From Streptacidiphilus sp. PB12-B1b (lineage in GTDB: Bacteria; Actinomycetota; Actinomycetes; Streptomycetales; Streptomycetaceae), in NCBI RefSeq assembly GCF_014084125.1, contig NZ_CP048405.1:3782001-3846000 (forward strand): a DNA stretch of 64,000 nucleotides. Reading direction: 5' to 3'. How positions within the stretch are numbered: position 1 is the stretch's first letter; each line of letters opens with the position of its first letter. The notes below the pieces were generated by a model that saw only the letters and a program-made list of their open reading frames with translations, did no database searches and was not told the DNA's origin. Below, one piece after another: positions 43,189-52,238 of the stretch. Both the position numbers and the translations under genes were made by a program.

Positions 43189-46100
43189 AGGCGCGCGGGC
43201 GGGGCGCGGCGGCGGAACCGGGCTGGATCCGCAAGCTGGGCGGTCTGGTGCTGGCGCACCGGCGCGACGTGCTGCTGGCGCTCGGGGCGGCGGTGCTGGG
43301 CAGCGCCTGCCAGGTGGTGGTGCCGCTGCTGGAACGGCAGATCGTCGACGGCGTGATCGTCAGCCGGACCAGCGCGCTGTGGCCCTGGCTGACGGCCCTG
43401 CTGGTGCTGGCCGCGGCCGGTTTCGGCTTCGCCTACCTGCGGCGCTTCCACGGCAGCCGGGTCGCCCTCTCGGTACAGCTGGACCTGCGCAATGCCATGC
43501 ACGCCAAGCTCCAGCGGATGGACTTCGCCGGGCTGGACCGGATGCCCACCGGGCAGCTGGTGGCCCGCGCCAACTCCGACTCCACCCTGGTGCAGGGCCT
43601 GCTGAGCTACCTGCCCAACGTCAGCGGCAACGTGCTGTCGATGCTGCTCTCGCTGGGGGTGATGGTCTGGCTGTCGCCGCTGCTGGCGCTGGTCAGCCTG
43701 GTGATGGTGCCCGCCCTGTTCGCGGTCTCCTACCGGATGCGCTGGCGGGTGTTCCCGGCCACCTGGGACGCCCAGCAGCGCGAGGGCGACGTCGTGCAGA
43801 TCGTGGACGAGGACGTCAACGGCGTCCGGGTGGTCAAGGCGTTCGGCCAGGAGCAGCGGGAGCTGCGCCGGGTGGCCGAAGCCAGCGGGGTGCTGTACGG
43901 GGCGCAGCTGCGCGCGGTCCGGCTGGCGGCGCGCTACCAGCCGCTGCTGCAGGCCATCCCCTCGCTCGGGCAGGTGGCCGTCCTGGCCCTCGGCGGCTGG
44001 CTGGCGCTGCGGCACGACCTGAGCCTGGGCACCTTCCTGGCCTTCTCCACCTATGTCGCCCAACTGCTGGCACCGGCGCGGCAGCTGGCCGGGCTGATGG
44101 TGGTCGCCCAGCAGGCCAGGGCGGGCGTCGACCGGATCTTCCAGCTGCTGGACCGCGCACCGGCCATCGCCGACGCCGCCGACGCCGTCCAACTGGAACG
44201 GCTCCGCGGCGCGATCGAGTTCGCGGACGTCCGCTTCGGCTACGACAGCGACGCAGACGCCGACACAGGTGCTGACACGGACGCCGACGCCGGCGCCGAG
44301 GTGCTGCGCGGCCTGGACCTGAGCATCGCCGCAGGCGAGCGCGTGGCCCTGGTCGGGGCCAGCGGCAGCGGGAAGACCACGGCCACCCTGCTGGTCTCCC
44401 GCTTCTACGATCCCACCCACGGCGTGGTCCGGATCGACGGCCACGATCTGCGCTCGGTGGCGCTGGACTCGCTGCGCTCCCAGGTCGGCATGGTCTTCGA
44501 GGAGAGCTTCCTGTTCTCCGACACCGTCGCCGCCAACATCCGCTACGGGCGGCCCGACGCCACCGACGAGGAGATCCGGGCCGCCGCCCGGGTGGCCCAC
44601 GCGGACGGCTTCATCGACGCCCTGCCCGCCGGCTACGACACCGTGGTCGGCGAGCGGGGGCTGACCCTCTCCGGCGGCCAGCGGCAGCGGATCGCCCTGG
44701 CCCGGGCCGTCCTCAGCGACCCGCGCATCCTCGTCCTGGACGACGCCACCAGTGCCGTGGACGCCACCACCGAGGAGGCCATCAACGCCTCGCTGCGCAG
44801 CGTCATGGCCGGGCGCACCACCCTGCTGGTGGCGCACCGCCGCTCGACGCTGCACCTGGCCGACCGGATCGTGGTCATGGACGGCGGCCGGGTCCTGGAC
44901 CAGGGCACCCATGAGGAGCTGGTCGAGCGCAGTACGGCCTACCGGACGCTGCTGACCGGCATCGACGAGGACGCGGCCGAGCAGGCCGGGGACCGGATCG
45001 AGGCGCTGGCCGCCGTGACCGGCGCCGTGACCGCCACCGCCTCGGCCTGGTCGGGCGGCGCCGACAGCGGCGGACGCCGCTACACCGCCCGGACCATCGG
45101 TGCGCCCACGCTGGGCGCGGGCCTGGGCCGCAGCGGCGGGGGCGGCTGGCGGCGGACGCTGGCGCCGACGCCGGAGCTGCTGGCCCGGGTGGCGCGGCTG
45201 AAGCCGGTGCGCGACACCGCCGAGGTGGACCTGGCCGCCGAGTCGGCCCGGATGCCCGGCTTCACCCTGGCCCGGCTGCTGCGCGACTTCCGCCGCCCGC
45301 TGCTGCTGGGCCTGGTCCTGGTGGTGCTGGACGCCCTGGCCTCGCTGGTCGGCCCGGTGCTGGTGAAGACCGGCATCGACCAGGGCGTCGCGGCCGGCTC
45401 GTCCGGCGTGCTGTTCACCGCGTCGGCGCTGTTCCTGGCGGTCACCCTGGCCGACCTGGTCGACGGCATCGGCGAGACCTTCGTGACCGGGCGCACCGCG
45501 CAGCGGGTGATGCTGTCGCTGCGCATCCGGATCTTCGCCCAGCTCCAGCGGCTGTCGCTGGACTACTACGAGCGGGAGATGGCCGGGCGGGTACTGACCC
45601 GGATGACCACCGACGTCGACCAGTTCGAATCCCTGGTGGAGAACGGGCTGCTGTCCGCGCTGGTGTCGTTCGTGACCTTCGTCGGCGTCGGCGTCGCCCT
45701 GGTCGCCTTCAATGTCGAGCTGGGGCTGTACACGCTGACCATCGTGGTGCCGCTGACGCTGGCGACGCTCGTCTTCCGGCGGCGGGCGGCGCGCCTGTAC
45801 AGCCTGGCCCGGGACCGGGTGGCGGCGGTCAACGCCGACTTCCAGGAGAGCCTGTCCGGGGTCCGCGAGTCGCAGGCGTTCGTCCACCAGGAGCTGACCG
45901 AGCAGCGGTTCCGCAGCCTGGGCCGCGACTACCTGCGGACCAGGGTCCGGGCGCAGCGCCTGGCCGCCACCTACTTCCCGTTCGTGCAGTTCCTGTCCGC
46001 GGTGGCGGATGCCATCGTGCTCGGCGTCGGCGCCGGGATGATCAGCTCCGGCCATCTGACCACGGGCGCCCTGATCGCCTTCATCCTCTACGTCGACCTG

Positions 46101-47105
46101 TTCTTCTCGCCCATCCAGCAGCTCTCCCAGGTGTTCGACTCCTGGCAGCAGACCCGGATCTCGGTGGGCCGGATCGCCGAGCTGATGAACCTGGACACCC
46201 GCACCCCGCAGGCCGAGCAGCCGGTCGCCCCCGGGCGGCTGCTCGGCGCGGTCACCCTGCGCGACGTGCGCTTCTCCTACCCGGTGGCGCAGCCCGTCCG
46301 GCCGGGCCCGGAGCGGAGGGGCCCGGCCGACGCCCGGCCGCTGCCCGGGGACGGCGTCGCGGCCGTCAAGCCGCCCGAGGCGCTGCGCGGGGTGGACCTG
46401 TCGGTCGCCGCCGGCGAGACCGTGGCCCTGGTCGGGCAGACCGGGGCGGGCAAGTCCACGGTGATCAAGCTGCTGGCCCGCTTCTACGACCCGGACAGCG
46501 GCAGCGTGCACGTGGACGGCCACGACCTGCGCGCGCTGGACACCCCGGCGTTCCGCGCCCAGCTGGGCTACGTGCCGCAGGAGGCGTTCCTGTTCACCGG
46601 CACGCTGCGCGACAACATCGCCTACGGCCGCCCGGCGGCCACCGACGCCGAGGTGGAGGCGGCGGCCCGGGCGGTGGGGGCGCACGACTTCATCGCCGCG
46701 CTGCCCGGCGGCTACCACCACGAGGTCTCCGAGCGGGGCCGCTCGCTGTCGGCCGGGCAGCGGCAGCTGATCGCGCTGGCCCGGGCCGAACTGGTGGACC
46801 CGGTCATCCTGCTGCTGGACGAGGCCACCTCCAACCTGGACCTGGCCACCGAGGCCAGGGTCGCCGAGGCCATGCAGCGGGTCGCGCACGGGCGCACCAC
46901 CATCGTCATCGCGCACCGGCTGCAGACCGCCCGGGCCGCGGACCGGATCGCGGTCCTCGGCGAGGGGCGGGTCCAGCAGGTCGGCAGCCACGAGCAGCTG
47001 CTGGCCGAGGGCGGCGGCTACGCCGAGATGTGGAAGGCGTTCGAGCTGCTCGGCGGCGACCGCCCGGCCCTGCAGCCCGCCCCGGGCGGCCCGGCGGCGG
47101 ACTGA
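43185..47105 (+). CDS. Fused heterodimer-type ABC exporter (TMD-NBD-TMD-NBD)
   Basis: 1306 residues, two half-transporters in one chain, started at GTG 43185. NBD1 has Walker A VGASGSGKTT (about 387), signature LSGGQRQ and Walker B ILVLDDATS. NBD2 has VGQTGAGKST (about 1081), signature LSAGQRQ and VILLLDEATS. NBD1 therefore has Asp where NBD2 has the catalytic Glu, the asymmetry typical of heterodimeric exporters with one degenerate ATP site. An Asp/Ala repeat (DSDADADTGADTDADAG) precedes NBD1, and a Gly/Arg linker joins the halves near 610-670. It probably exports a drug or lipid-like metabolite through the cytoplasmic membrane and is repressed by the coupled MarR protein. Confidence 0.93.
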   Translation: MKARGRGAAAEPGWIRKLGGLVLAHRRDVLLALGAAVLGSACQVVVPLLERQIVDGVIVSRTSALWPWLTALLVLAAAGFGFAYLRRFHGSRVALSVQLDLRNAMHAKLQRMDFAGLDRMPTGQLVARANSDSTLVQGLLSYLPNVSGNVLSMLLSLGVMVWLSPLLALVSLVMVPALFAVSYRMRWRVFPATWDAQQREGDVVQIVDEDVNGVRVVKAFGQEQRELRRVAEASGVLYGAQLRAVRLAARYQPLLQAIPSLGQVAVLALGGWLALRHDLSLGTFLAFSTYVAQLLAPARQLAGLMVVAQQARAGVDRIFQLLDRAPAIADAADAVQLERLRGAIEFADVRFGYDSDADADTGADTDADAGAEVLRGLDLSIAAGERVALVGASGSGKTTATLLVSRFYDPTHGVVRIDGHDLRSVALDSLRSQVGMVFEESFLFSDTVAANIRYGRPDATDEEIRAAARVAHADGFIDALPAGYDTVVGERGLTLSGGQRQRIALARAVLSDPRILVLDDATSAVDATTEEAINASLRSVMAGRTTLLVAHRRSTLHLADRIVVMDGGRVLDQGTHEELVERSTAYRTLLTGIDEDAAEQAGDRIEALAAVTGAVTATASAWSGGADSGGRRYTARTIGAPTLGAGLGRSGGGGWRRTLAPTPELLARVARLKPVRDTAEVDLAAESARMPGFTLARLLRDFRRPLLLGLVLVVLDALASLVGPVLVKTGIDQGVAAGSSGVLFTASALFLAVTLADLVDGIGETFVTGRTAQRVMLSLRIRIFAQLQRLSLDYYEREMAGRVLTRMTTDVDQFESLVENGLLSALVSFVTFVGVGVALVAFNVELGLYTLTIVVPLTLATLVFRRRAARLYSLARDRVAAVNADFQESLSGVRESQAFVHQELTEQRFRSLGRDYLRTRVRAQRLAATYFPFVQFLSAVADAIVLGVGAGMISSGHLTTGALIAFILYVDLFFSPIQQLSQVFDSWQQTRISVGRIAELMNLDTRTPQAEQPVAPGRLLGAVTLRDVRFSYPVAQPVRPGPERRGPADARPLPGDGVAAVKPPEALRGVDLSVAAGETVALVGQTGAGKSTVIKLLARFYDPDSGSVHVDGHDLRALDTPAFRAQLGYVPQEAFLFTGTLRDNIAYGRPAATDAEVEAAARAVGAHDFIAALPGGYHHEVSERGRSLSAGQRQLIALARAELVDPVILLLDEATSNLDLATEARVAEAMQRVAHGRTTIVIAHRLQTARAADRIAVLGEGRVQQVGSHEQLLAEGGGYAEMWKAFELLGGDRPALQPAPGGPAAD

Positions 47106-47158
47106 CGGCGGACTGACGGCGGGCCGGTGCCGGACAGACAGCGGCCGGGCGGCGGACG

Positions 47159-48670
47159 TCAGGGGGTGCGGGCGGGTGCCGGGCGCCGCTCCCCGGCGGC
47201 CCGCTGCTGCCCGGTGCCGCGCTCCCTGGTGCACAGGGTGACCGCGGACGCGGCCACGCACGTGGCGATCAGCAGCCACCAGGTGCGCTGGATCTCGTCC
47301 AGCCGGCGCGGCTGGGCGGTGGCCAGCAGCGCGACCGACAGCGCCACGCCGAGTGCGCTGCCCACCTGGCGGGCCATGTTCAGCACCGCGCTGCCGGTGG
47401 TGGCCCGGTCCGGCGGCAGCACCCCGGCCGCCGCCAGCAGCGGGGCCTGGGTCAGCCCGGAGCCCGCGCCGCCCGCCAGCAGGCCGGGCAGGAAGCCGGT
47501 CAGGTAGTCCGGGTGCGCCTGGGCGGCGCAGAGCCAGTACACCCCTCCGGCGGCCAGCAGCAGCGGCCCCACCACGGCGGGCACGCGCCGCCCCCAGGCG
47601 GCGGCCACCCGTGAGCTGTTCACCGCGAACACCGCCGCCATCAGTGGCCCGGGGGCGATGGCCACCCCGGCCCGCAGTGCGCTCCAGCCCCAGACGTCCT
47701 GGAAGAACAGCACGGTGGTGAACAGCCAGGAGGCGAAGCCGACGAAGAACAGCAGCAGTGCCAGCGACGCCCCGGTGAAGACCCGGCTGCGGAACAGCGA
47801 CGCCTCCACCAGCGCCCGCGGGTCGACCAGGCTGCTGCGGACCCCGGCCGCCACCGCGACCACGGCGGCCACGATCAGCGCGATCTCGCGCGGGCTGCCC
47901 CAGCCCCAGGACTGGCCCTGGACGGTGGCCAGCGTCAGCAGGCCGATGGCGGCCAGCACGGTGACGGCGGACAGCGGGGAGGGCAGCCGGGCGTGCCGGT
48001 CGGCCCGCACCTCCGGCAGCACCAGCGCGCCGCCGATCAGCGCGGCGATGCCGATGGGGAGGTTCACCAGGAAGATCCAGCGCCAGTCGACGGCCACCAG
48101 CAGGCCCCCGATCGGCGGCCCGGAGGACGCCGCGACCGCCGCCACCCCGGCCCAGATGCCGACCACAGCCCCGTGCCGGCGCGGCGGGAAGGCCGCCAGC
48201 AGCAGCCCCAGCGAGGCGGGCACGATCATGGCGGCCCCGGCGGCCTGCACCAGGCGTCCGACCACGACCACCGTCAGCGTGGGCGCGACCGCGCACAGCG
48301 CCGAGGCCAGGGTGAACACGGCGACCCCGGCCAGCAGGAACCGCCGCCGTCCGAAGTGGTCGGCCAGCCGCCCGGCCGGGACCAGCAGCGCGGCGAACAT
48401 GATCGAGTAGGCGTTGAGCACCCAGGACAGGCCGCCCAGCCCGGCGCCGGGGAAGTCCCGCCCCATCGCGGGCAGGGCGACATTGACGATGAACAGGTCC
48501 AGCTGCGCCATGAAGGCGACGGCGGCCAGCACGGTCAGCACCAGCCGGGGACGCGGATGGCCCGCGCCGTCCGCCGTCCCGGGGGCGGTGGCGGCCGATG
48601 CCCGGCCGGGCCGTGGGGCGGTGCGGCCGGCAGGGACGCCGGGGGCGCGCGGAGCGGTCGGGGGTGCCAT
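47159..48670 (-). CDS. MFS drug transporter (DHA2 type, 14 helices)
   Basis: 503 residues from ATG 48670 with GAGGAGGG upstream. After a Pro/Ala-rich cytoplasmic start come about 14 hydrophobic helices. The motif LDLFIVNVALPAM (helix 1), the motif-A loop GRLADHFGRRRFLLAG, and the motif-C-like GPPIGGLL identify the DHA2 family of proton-driven multidrug exporters. It diverges from the HxlR gene over 100 bp that hold two copies of a 17-bp operator-like sequence, so HxlR is its likely regulator. Confidence 0.9.
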   Translation of the reverse strand: MAPPTAPRAPGVPAGRTAPRPGRASAATAPGTADGAGHPRPRLVLTVLAAVAFMAQLDLFIVNVALPAMGRDFPGAGLGGLSWVLNAYSIMFAALLVPAGRLADHFGRRRFLLAGVAVFTLASALCAVAPTLTVVVVGRLVQAAGAAMIVPASLGLLLAAFPPRRHGAVVGIWAGVAAVAASSGPPIGGLLVAVDWRWIFLVNLPIGIAALIGGALVLPEVRADRHARLPSPLSAVTVLAAIGLLTLATVQGQSWGWGSPREIALIVAAVVAVAAGVRSSLVDPRALVEASLFRSRVFTGASLALLLFFVGFASWLFTTVLFFQDVWGWSALRAGVAIAPGPLMAAVFAVNSSRVAAAWGRRVPAVVGPLLLAAGGVYWLCAAQAHPDYLTGFLPGLLAGGAGSGLTQAPLLAAAGVLPPDRATTGSAVLNMARQVGSALGVALSVALLATAQPRRLDEIQRTWWLLIATCVAASAVTLCTRERGTGQQRAAGERRPAPARTP

Positions 48671-48687
48671 CGGCCCACCCTCCTCTT

Positions 48688-48740
48688 GGTTCGGTGAATG
48701 AACTCATCAAAGCACCGGAGGATGGTTTGGTCAATGAACC
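48688..48740. promoter_or_regulatory. Two copies of an HxlR-type operator
   Basis: GGTTCGGTGAATGAACT at 48688-48704 and GGTTTGGTCAATGAACC at 48724-48740, starts 36 bp apart. Both fit GGTTYGGTSAATGAACY, a quasi-palindrome with GGTT/AACC-like ends. They fill the divergent region between the MFS and HxlR genes. Confidence 0.6.
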
Positions 48741-48770
48741 GTGGAGGGTTCCCCGTGGCATAGTGGAGGC

Positions 48771-49325
48771 ATGGCACTCCCGCGCGACTACACCGACCAG
48801 GCCTGCTCGCTGGCCCGCTCCCTGGAGATCATCGGCGAGCGGTGGACCCTGCTGATCGTGCGCGACGCCTTCTACGGAGTCCGCCGCTTCGGCGACTTCG
48901 CCGCGCACCTGCGCGTGCCCCGCGCCGTCCTGGCCGACCGACTCAAGTCGCTCACCGCCGAGGGAGTCCTCAACCGGGTTCCCGGCGAGGCGCGTTGGGA
49001 GGAGTACGAGCTGACCGCCAAAGGCGTCGCCCTGTGGCCGGTGGTCAGGGGCCTGATCGCCTGGGGCGACGACAACTACGCCCCGGCCGGGCCCCGGCGG
49101 CTGTTCCGCCACCACGACGACGACGGCGAACTGGACGCCGTCGGCCGGTGCGCGGTCTGCGGAGCGGACGTCCCCGTGCAGGACATCGCCATCGTCCCCG
49201 GGCCCGGCCTGCCGCCGCAGACCCCCGACCAGGACCCGGTCACCGCCGCCCTCGCCACCCCGCACCGGATGCTCCGGCCGGTGCACCCGGCGGCAGCGAA
49301 CGCCCGGCCGCAGCCGGCCTGTTGA
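48771..49325 (+). CDS. HxlR family transcriptional regulator
   Basis: 184 residues from ATG 48771 (GTGGAGGC upstream). The N-terminal HxlR winged helix is complete (CSLARSLEIIGERWTLLIVRDAFYGVRRFGDFAAHLRVPRAVLADRLKSLTAEGVL, then EYELTAKGVAL). A C-terminal extension has a CxxC pair (RCAVCGADVPVQDIAIVPGPG), as in a subgroup of longer HxlR proteins, possibly for metal or redox sensing. It probably controls itself and the divergent MFS exporter through the two 17-bp operators. Confidence 0.9.
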   Translation: MALPRDYTDQACSLARSLEIIGERWTLLIVRDAFYGVRRFGDFAAHLRVPRAVLADRLKSLTAEGVLNRVPGEARWEEYELTAKGVALWPVVRGLIAWGDDNYAPAGPRRLFRHHDDDGELDAVGRCAVCGADVPVQDIAIVPGPGLPPQTPDQDPVTAALATPHRMLRPVHPAAANARPQPAC

Positions 49326-49344
49326 CGTCCGCTGCCCGGTCCGG

Positions 49345-49491
49345 TCAGCGGTTGACGCAGTTGTTGCCGAAGCCGGGGGCCAGGCTGCCGAGGGCGTCCA
49401 GCGTGCTGCAGGCCACGGCAGCGGTGGTGGTGGCGAACAGGATGCCGCACAGGGCGGCGGTGACGAACAGGGCGTTGCGGGCAGTGCTCAC
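49345..49491 (-). CDS. Very short secreted chaplin-like peptide
   Basis: 48 residues from GTG 49491 (AAGGGAAC upstream). A signal peptide (about 1-26, ending TTTAAVA) leaves a mature peptide of about 22 residues with Cys near each end: CSTLDALGSLAPGFGNNCVNR. Its end resembles the C-terminal end of the chaplin repeat (GLLNPAFGNTCVN), but the first half of the chaplin repeat is missing. If related, it would be a minimal one-disulfide surface peptide, perhaps amyloid-forming on aerial hyphae. The resemblance covers only about 13 residues, so I mark it as tentative. Confidence 0.55.
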   Translation of the reverse strand: MSTARNALFVTAALCGILFATTTAAVACSTLDALGSLAPGFGNNCVNR

Positions 49492-49577
49492 GGCTGGGGT
49501 TCCCTTTCGGACGGTCGAGACTGCCCTGCACAACGCCCGTGCGCCGGTGAGGGTGTGGCCACTCACCCGCCCGGGCG

Positions 49578-49940
49578 TCAGGAACCGCTCGGCAGCAGGA
49601 ACAGCTGGTCGGCGTAGCACCAGGCCCAGTCCTCGCCCGGCTCCGCCGACCGTGCCAGGTCGTGGCCGCTCACCGCGTGCGCGTGCGCGTCGGCGTGCTG
49701 CTTGGGCGAGCTGTCGCAGCAGCCCACATGGCCGCAGACCAGGCACTGGCGCAGGTGCACCCAGCGGCTGCCGATCCGCAGGCACTCCTCGCAGCCGCGC
49801 CCGTCCGCCGGGGCGACCGCGCGCGCCTCGTCCAGGTGGCCGCAGGAGGGCTGCTCGGACGCGCCCGGCACCTCGGCGACCTGCCAGGCGCTCGCCCCGC
49901 CGGACCCGCCGGATTCGCTGAACTCGCTCTGCTCGCCCAT
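49578..49940 (-). CDS. UBP-type zinc finger protein
   Basis: 120 residues from ATG 49940. A Ser/Gly-rich start is followed by a complete UBP zinc finger (C33-G-H, GCEECLRIG, LRQCLVCGHVGCCDSSPKQHADAHAHAVSGHDLARSAEPGEDWAWCYADQ). In eukaryotes this fold binds the ubiquitin C-terminus; bacteria lack ubiquitin, and these small actinobacterial proteins have no known partner (Pup or another Gly-Gly-ended protein is a speculation). It lies 42 bp upstream of nothing co-directional but follows the GH71 gene on the same strand. Confidence 0.88.
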   Translation of the reverse strand: MGEQSEFSESGGSGGASAWQVAEVPGASEQPSCGHLDEARAVAPADGRGCEECLRIGSRWVHLRQCLVCGHVGCCDSSPKQHADAHAHAVSGHDLARSAEPGEDWAWCYADQLFLLPSGS

Positions 49941-49982
49941 GCCGCCCACCCTACGTCCGCCCCGCCGCACCCGCGCGCGAGC

Positions 49983-51719
49983 TCACGGCGCGGCGGCGGG
50001 CCGCGGGCGCCCGCTGGTGACCGCGTAGTACTGCAGGTCCTGCACGGCGGGGTGGGCCACCACCGGGAACGCCGAGGACACCCGGGCGGTGACGCGCCCG
50101 GCCCGGAGCACCGTCACCGCGTTGTAGCCGTACCGCAGCGGCAGCAGCCGCGCCTGGACGCCCGGCCCGGCCTGGTAGCGGGAGCCGACCGTCCCGGTGG
50201 TGGCCTCGACCGTGGCCGGGCCGGTGAGGAAGGTGAGCACCTCGACATCGTCGCGCGGGGCGGCCGTGCCCGCCCTGGGACGCATCAGCAGCGACTCGCC
50301 GGTGGCCGGTGCGGCGGCGGCGAACTGCACCCGGCTGGTCAGGTAGACCGTGTCGCGGACGATGGCCGGCCAGCGCCCGGTCTTGAAACGCGTCAGGTAG
50401 TAGCTGGACAGGTCGAGGTAGGCGTAGCCGTCGTGCACCGAGGGCGCGAACTGGGTGCTCTCCGAGTAGTCGTTCCAGGTGGTCAGCTGCACCCAGTCGG
50501 CGCCGTCGGCGATGGCGTCGCCCCAGGTCGTGCGGAGGTTGGCGGTGTTGTCCGCCTCGTCGTAGATCCCCTGGTCGGGGCGCTCGTCCTGGACCGACAC
50601 CGGCTGCATCCACAGCTTGCCGAGGCTGTGCGCGAGCCGGATGTCCGCGCCGATGCCGGACTGCTCGGTGGGGCTGCGCCCGCCCCAGTCGGAGAAGCCG
50701 TAGCTGATCGGGGCGAAGGCCCGGGCGTGGGCCTGGAAGTCGAGGAACAGCGGCACCAGGGCCACCCGGTCGCCGCGCTGCCCGAGGTCGGAGAGGACCG
50801 TGCTCCACCAGCCGGGGGACTGCGCCTCGGCCTCGAACGGCGAGAGCACCAGCCGCCCGTCGCCCAGCCGGTAGACCGAGGGGGAGGCGGCCAGTTGGGC
50901 GAGGGCCGCCGCCAGCGTCGCCGGATCGGTGTGCAGCGAGGACATGTCCGGCATCAGCACGATCCGGAACCCCGGATCGACCGCCGCCGCAGCGCGGACC
51001 AGCAGGTTCAGCTGCGACCAGTTCTGCCCGGAGAGCGAGAGGATGTCGGTGGTGAAGCCGTCGATCCCGGCCCCGGAGGCGGTGCGGACCTCCTGCTCCA
51101 GATCGTCCAGCCGCCAGTCGCCGGAGCGGGTGGGGACCGGCAGCGGCCGGTCCCGCAGCAGCCCGCCGTAGCTGTCGTGGATGTCGCCCTCGCCGGTCGG
51201 GGTCAGGTAGTCGCGGGCGTAGTAGTCCGAGGCGGCCGTCCGGTCGTCCAGCGACAGCGGGTAGGGCGTGAAGTAGTGCGCGAACACCAGGTGCGGGGAG
51301 CTGCGCAGCACGGCGGCGGACGGCAGGTCGAAGGGCAGCGCGCCGGAGCCGCCGGACGCGCGGGAGGCGCCGCTCGCGGCGGTCCCCGATCCGGCCCCGG
51401 CGGACGCCCCGGCCGGGGCGGAGTGCGCGGCACCGCTGGGCGCGGCCGACCCGGCCCGGGCACCCGTCGCGCCGCGCGCCGGGGCGGCGGAGCCGGGGGA
51501 GCCCCCGGACGGCGAGGCCTGTGCGGTCGCGGTGGCGGACCTGCCGCCGACCGCGCCGTAGGCCGCCATGCCGCCGCCGCAGAGCAGCGCCAGGGCCAGG
51601 CAGGCCAGCGCCACCCGCGCCCCCAGGGAGGCTCCTCTCAGACGTCCCAGCGCGTGGCGCCCGCCTGGTAAGCCCGATGGCGACGTGCGGTTCCGTGAGC
51701 GCTTTCGGCTGCCGGTCAC
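49983..51719 (-). CDS. Membrane-anchored GH71 family glycoside hydrolase (alpha-1,3-glucanase type)
   Basis: 578 residues from GTG 51719 (GGGGAGGA upstream). A basic start and one membrane anchor (about 30-55) are followed by a Ser/Ala/Gly-rich linker (60-125) and a GH71-like catalytic domain: VFAHYFTPYPLSLDD, GIDGFTTDILSLSG, FRIVLMPDMSS, WVQLTTWNDYSESTQF. GH71 enzymes cleave alpha-1,3-glucans; this one should act outside the membrane, perhaps on fungal or its own cell-wall glucan. Codon 17 is TTA, a rare leucine codon in Streptomyces that needs the bldA tRNA, so its translation may be developmentally controlled. Confidence 0.85.
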   Translation of the reverse strand: MTGSRKRSRNRTSPSGLPGGRHALGRLRGASLGARVALACLALALLCGGGMAAYGAVGGRSATATAQASPSGGSPGSAAPARGATGARAGSAAPSGAAHSAPAGASAGAGSGTAASGASRASGGSGALPFDLPSAAVLRSSPHLVFAHYFTPYPLSLDDRTAASDYYARDYLTPTGEGDIHDSYGGLLRDRPLPVPTRSGDWRLDDLEQEVRTASGAGIDGFTTDILSLSGQNWSQLNLLVRAAAAVDPGFRIVLMPDMSSLHTDPATLAAALAQLAASPSVYRLGDGRLVLSPFEAEAQSPGWWSTVLSDLGQRGDRVALVPLFLDFQAHARAFAPISYGFSDWGGRSPTEQSGIGADIRLAHSLGKLWMQPVSVQDERPDQGIYDEADNTANLRTTWGDAIADGADWVQLTTWNDYSESTQFAPSVHDGYAYLDLSSYYLTRFKTGRWPAIVRDTVYLTSRVQFAAAAPATGESLLMRPRAGTAAPRDDVEVLTFLTGPATVEATTGTVGSRYQAGPGVQARLLPLRYGYNAVTVLRAGRVTARVSSAFPVVAHPAVQDLQYYAVTSGRPRPAAAP

Positions 51720-51891
51720 GGTGTCCTCCCCTGGTGCGGCGTCCGGCCGGATGCCCGGACGGCTTGCGTGGTCCCGCACACTAGACCCAACTGCCGCGCG
51801 CTGCAGCCGACTCGGGGGAGATGGCAGGGCATGACAGAGCCGCCGGACGGCAGCGCGGCCCGGCGGCTCGGCCCGGTTGGGGCGGAGTGGA

Positions 51892-52110
51892 TCAGGAGGT
51901 GACGATCCGGGCGATCATGAATCCGGCGGCGAAGACCGCGATCAGCGCCACCGCGCCGACGCCGATCCAGTTCCACCAGGAGTCGTGCTCGTACACGGGA
52001 TCGTGCACCGAGATGCCCGCGCAGGTGGACGACTCGCACTCGGGCGTCTCCTGCGGGCGCGGCGCGCGGACCAGGCTGACCGGCGTCGTGGCATGAGGAG
52101 CGGTGGTCAT
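51892..52110 (-). CDS. Small single-pass membrane protein
   Basis: 72 residues from ATG 52110 with GGGAGG 7 nt upstream. The first 44 residues are soluble and carry two cysteines (TPECESSTCAG). A short Trp-rich segment (DSWWNW) leads into one membrane helix (IGVGAVALIAVFAAGFMIARIV) at the C-terminus, so it is tail-anchored. I recognise no family. The good ribosome binding site and codon use support it as real. Confidence 0.7.
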   Translation of the reverse strand: MTTAPHATTPVSLVRAPRPQETPECESSTCAGISVHDPVYEHDSWWNWIGVGAVALIAVFAAGFMIARIVTS

Positions 52111-52238
52111 GGCGACCTCCCTCGGTTCGGCTGCTCACCACCAGCCTCGCCCCGCCGCCGCTGCCGCGCATCTCGCACCGCTCGCGCAGCGCTTCCCGGC
52201 CGCCGGACGCCCGCCGCTACCGCCCGGCTCCGCCGCCG

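Noticed and set aside
43146-49286. A 2046-codon minus-strand reading frame opposite the ABC exporter
   Set aside because: It is His/Gly/Gln-rich with no domains and runs antisense to well-supported genes; it is a frame shadow.
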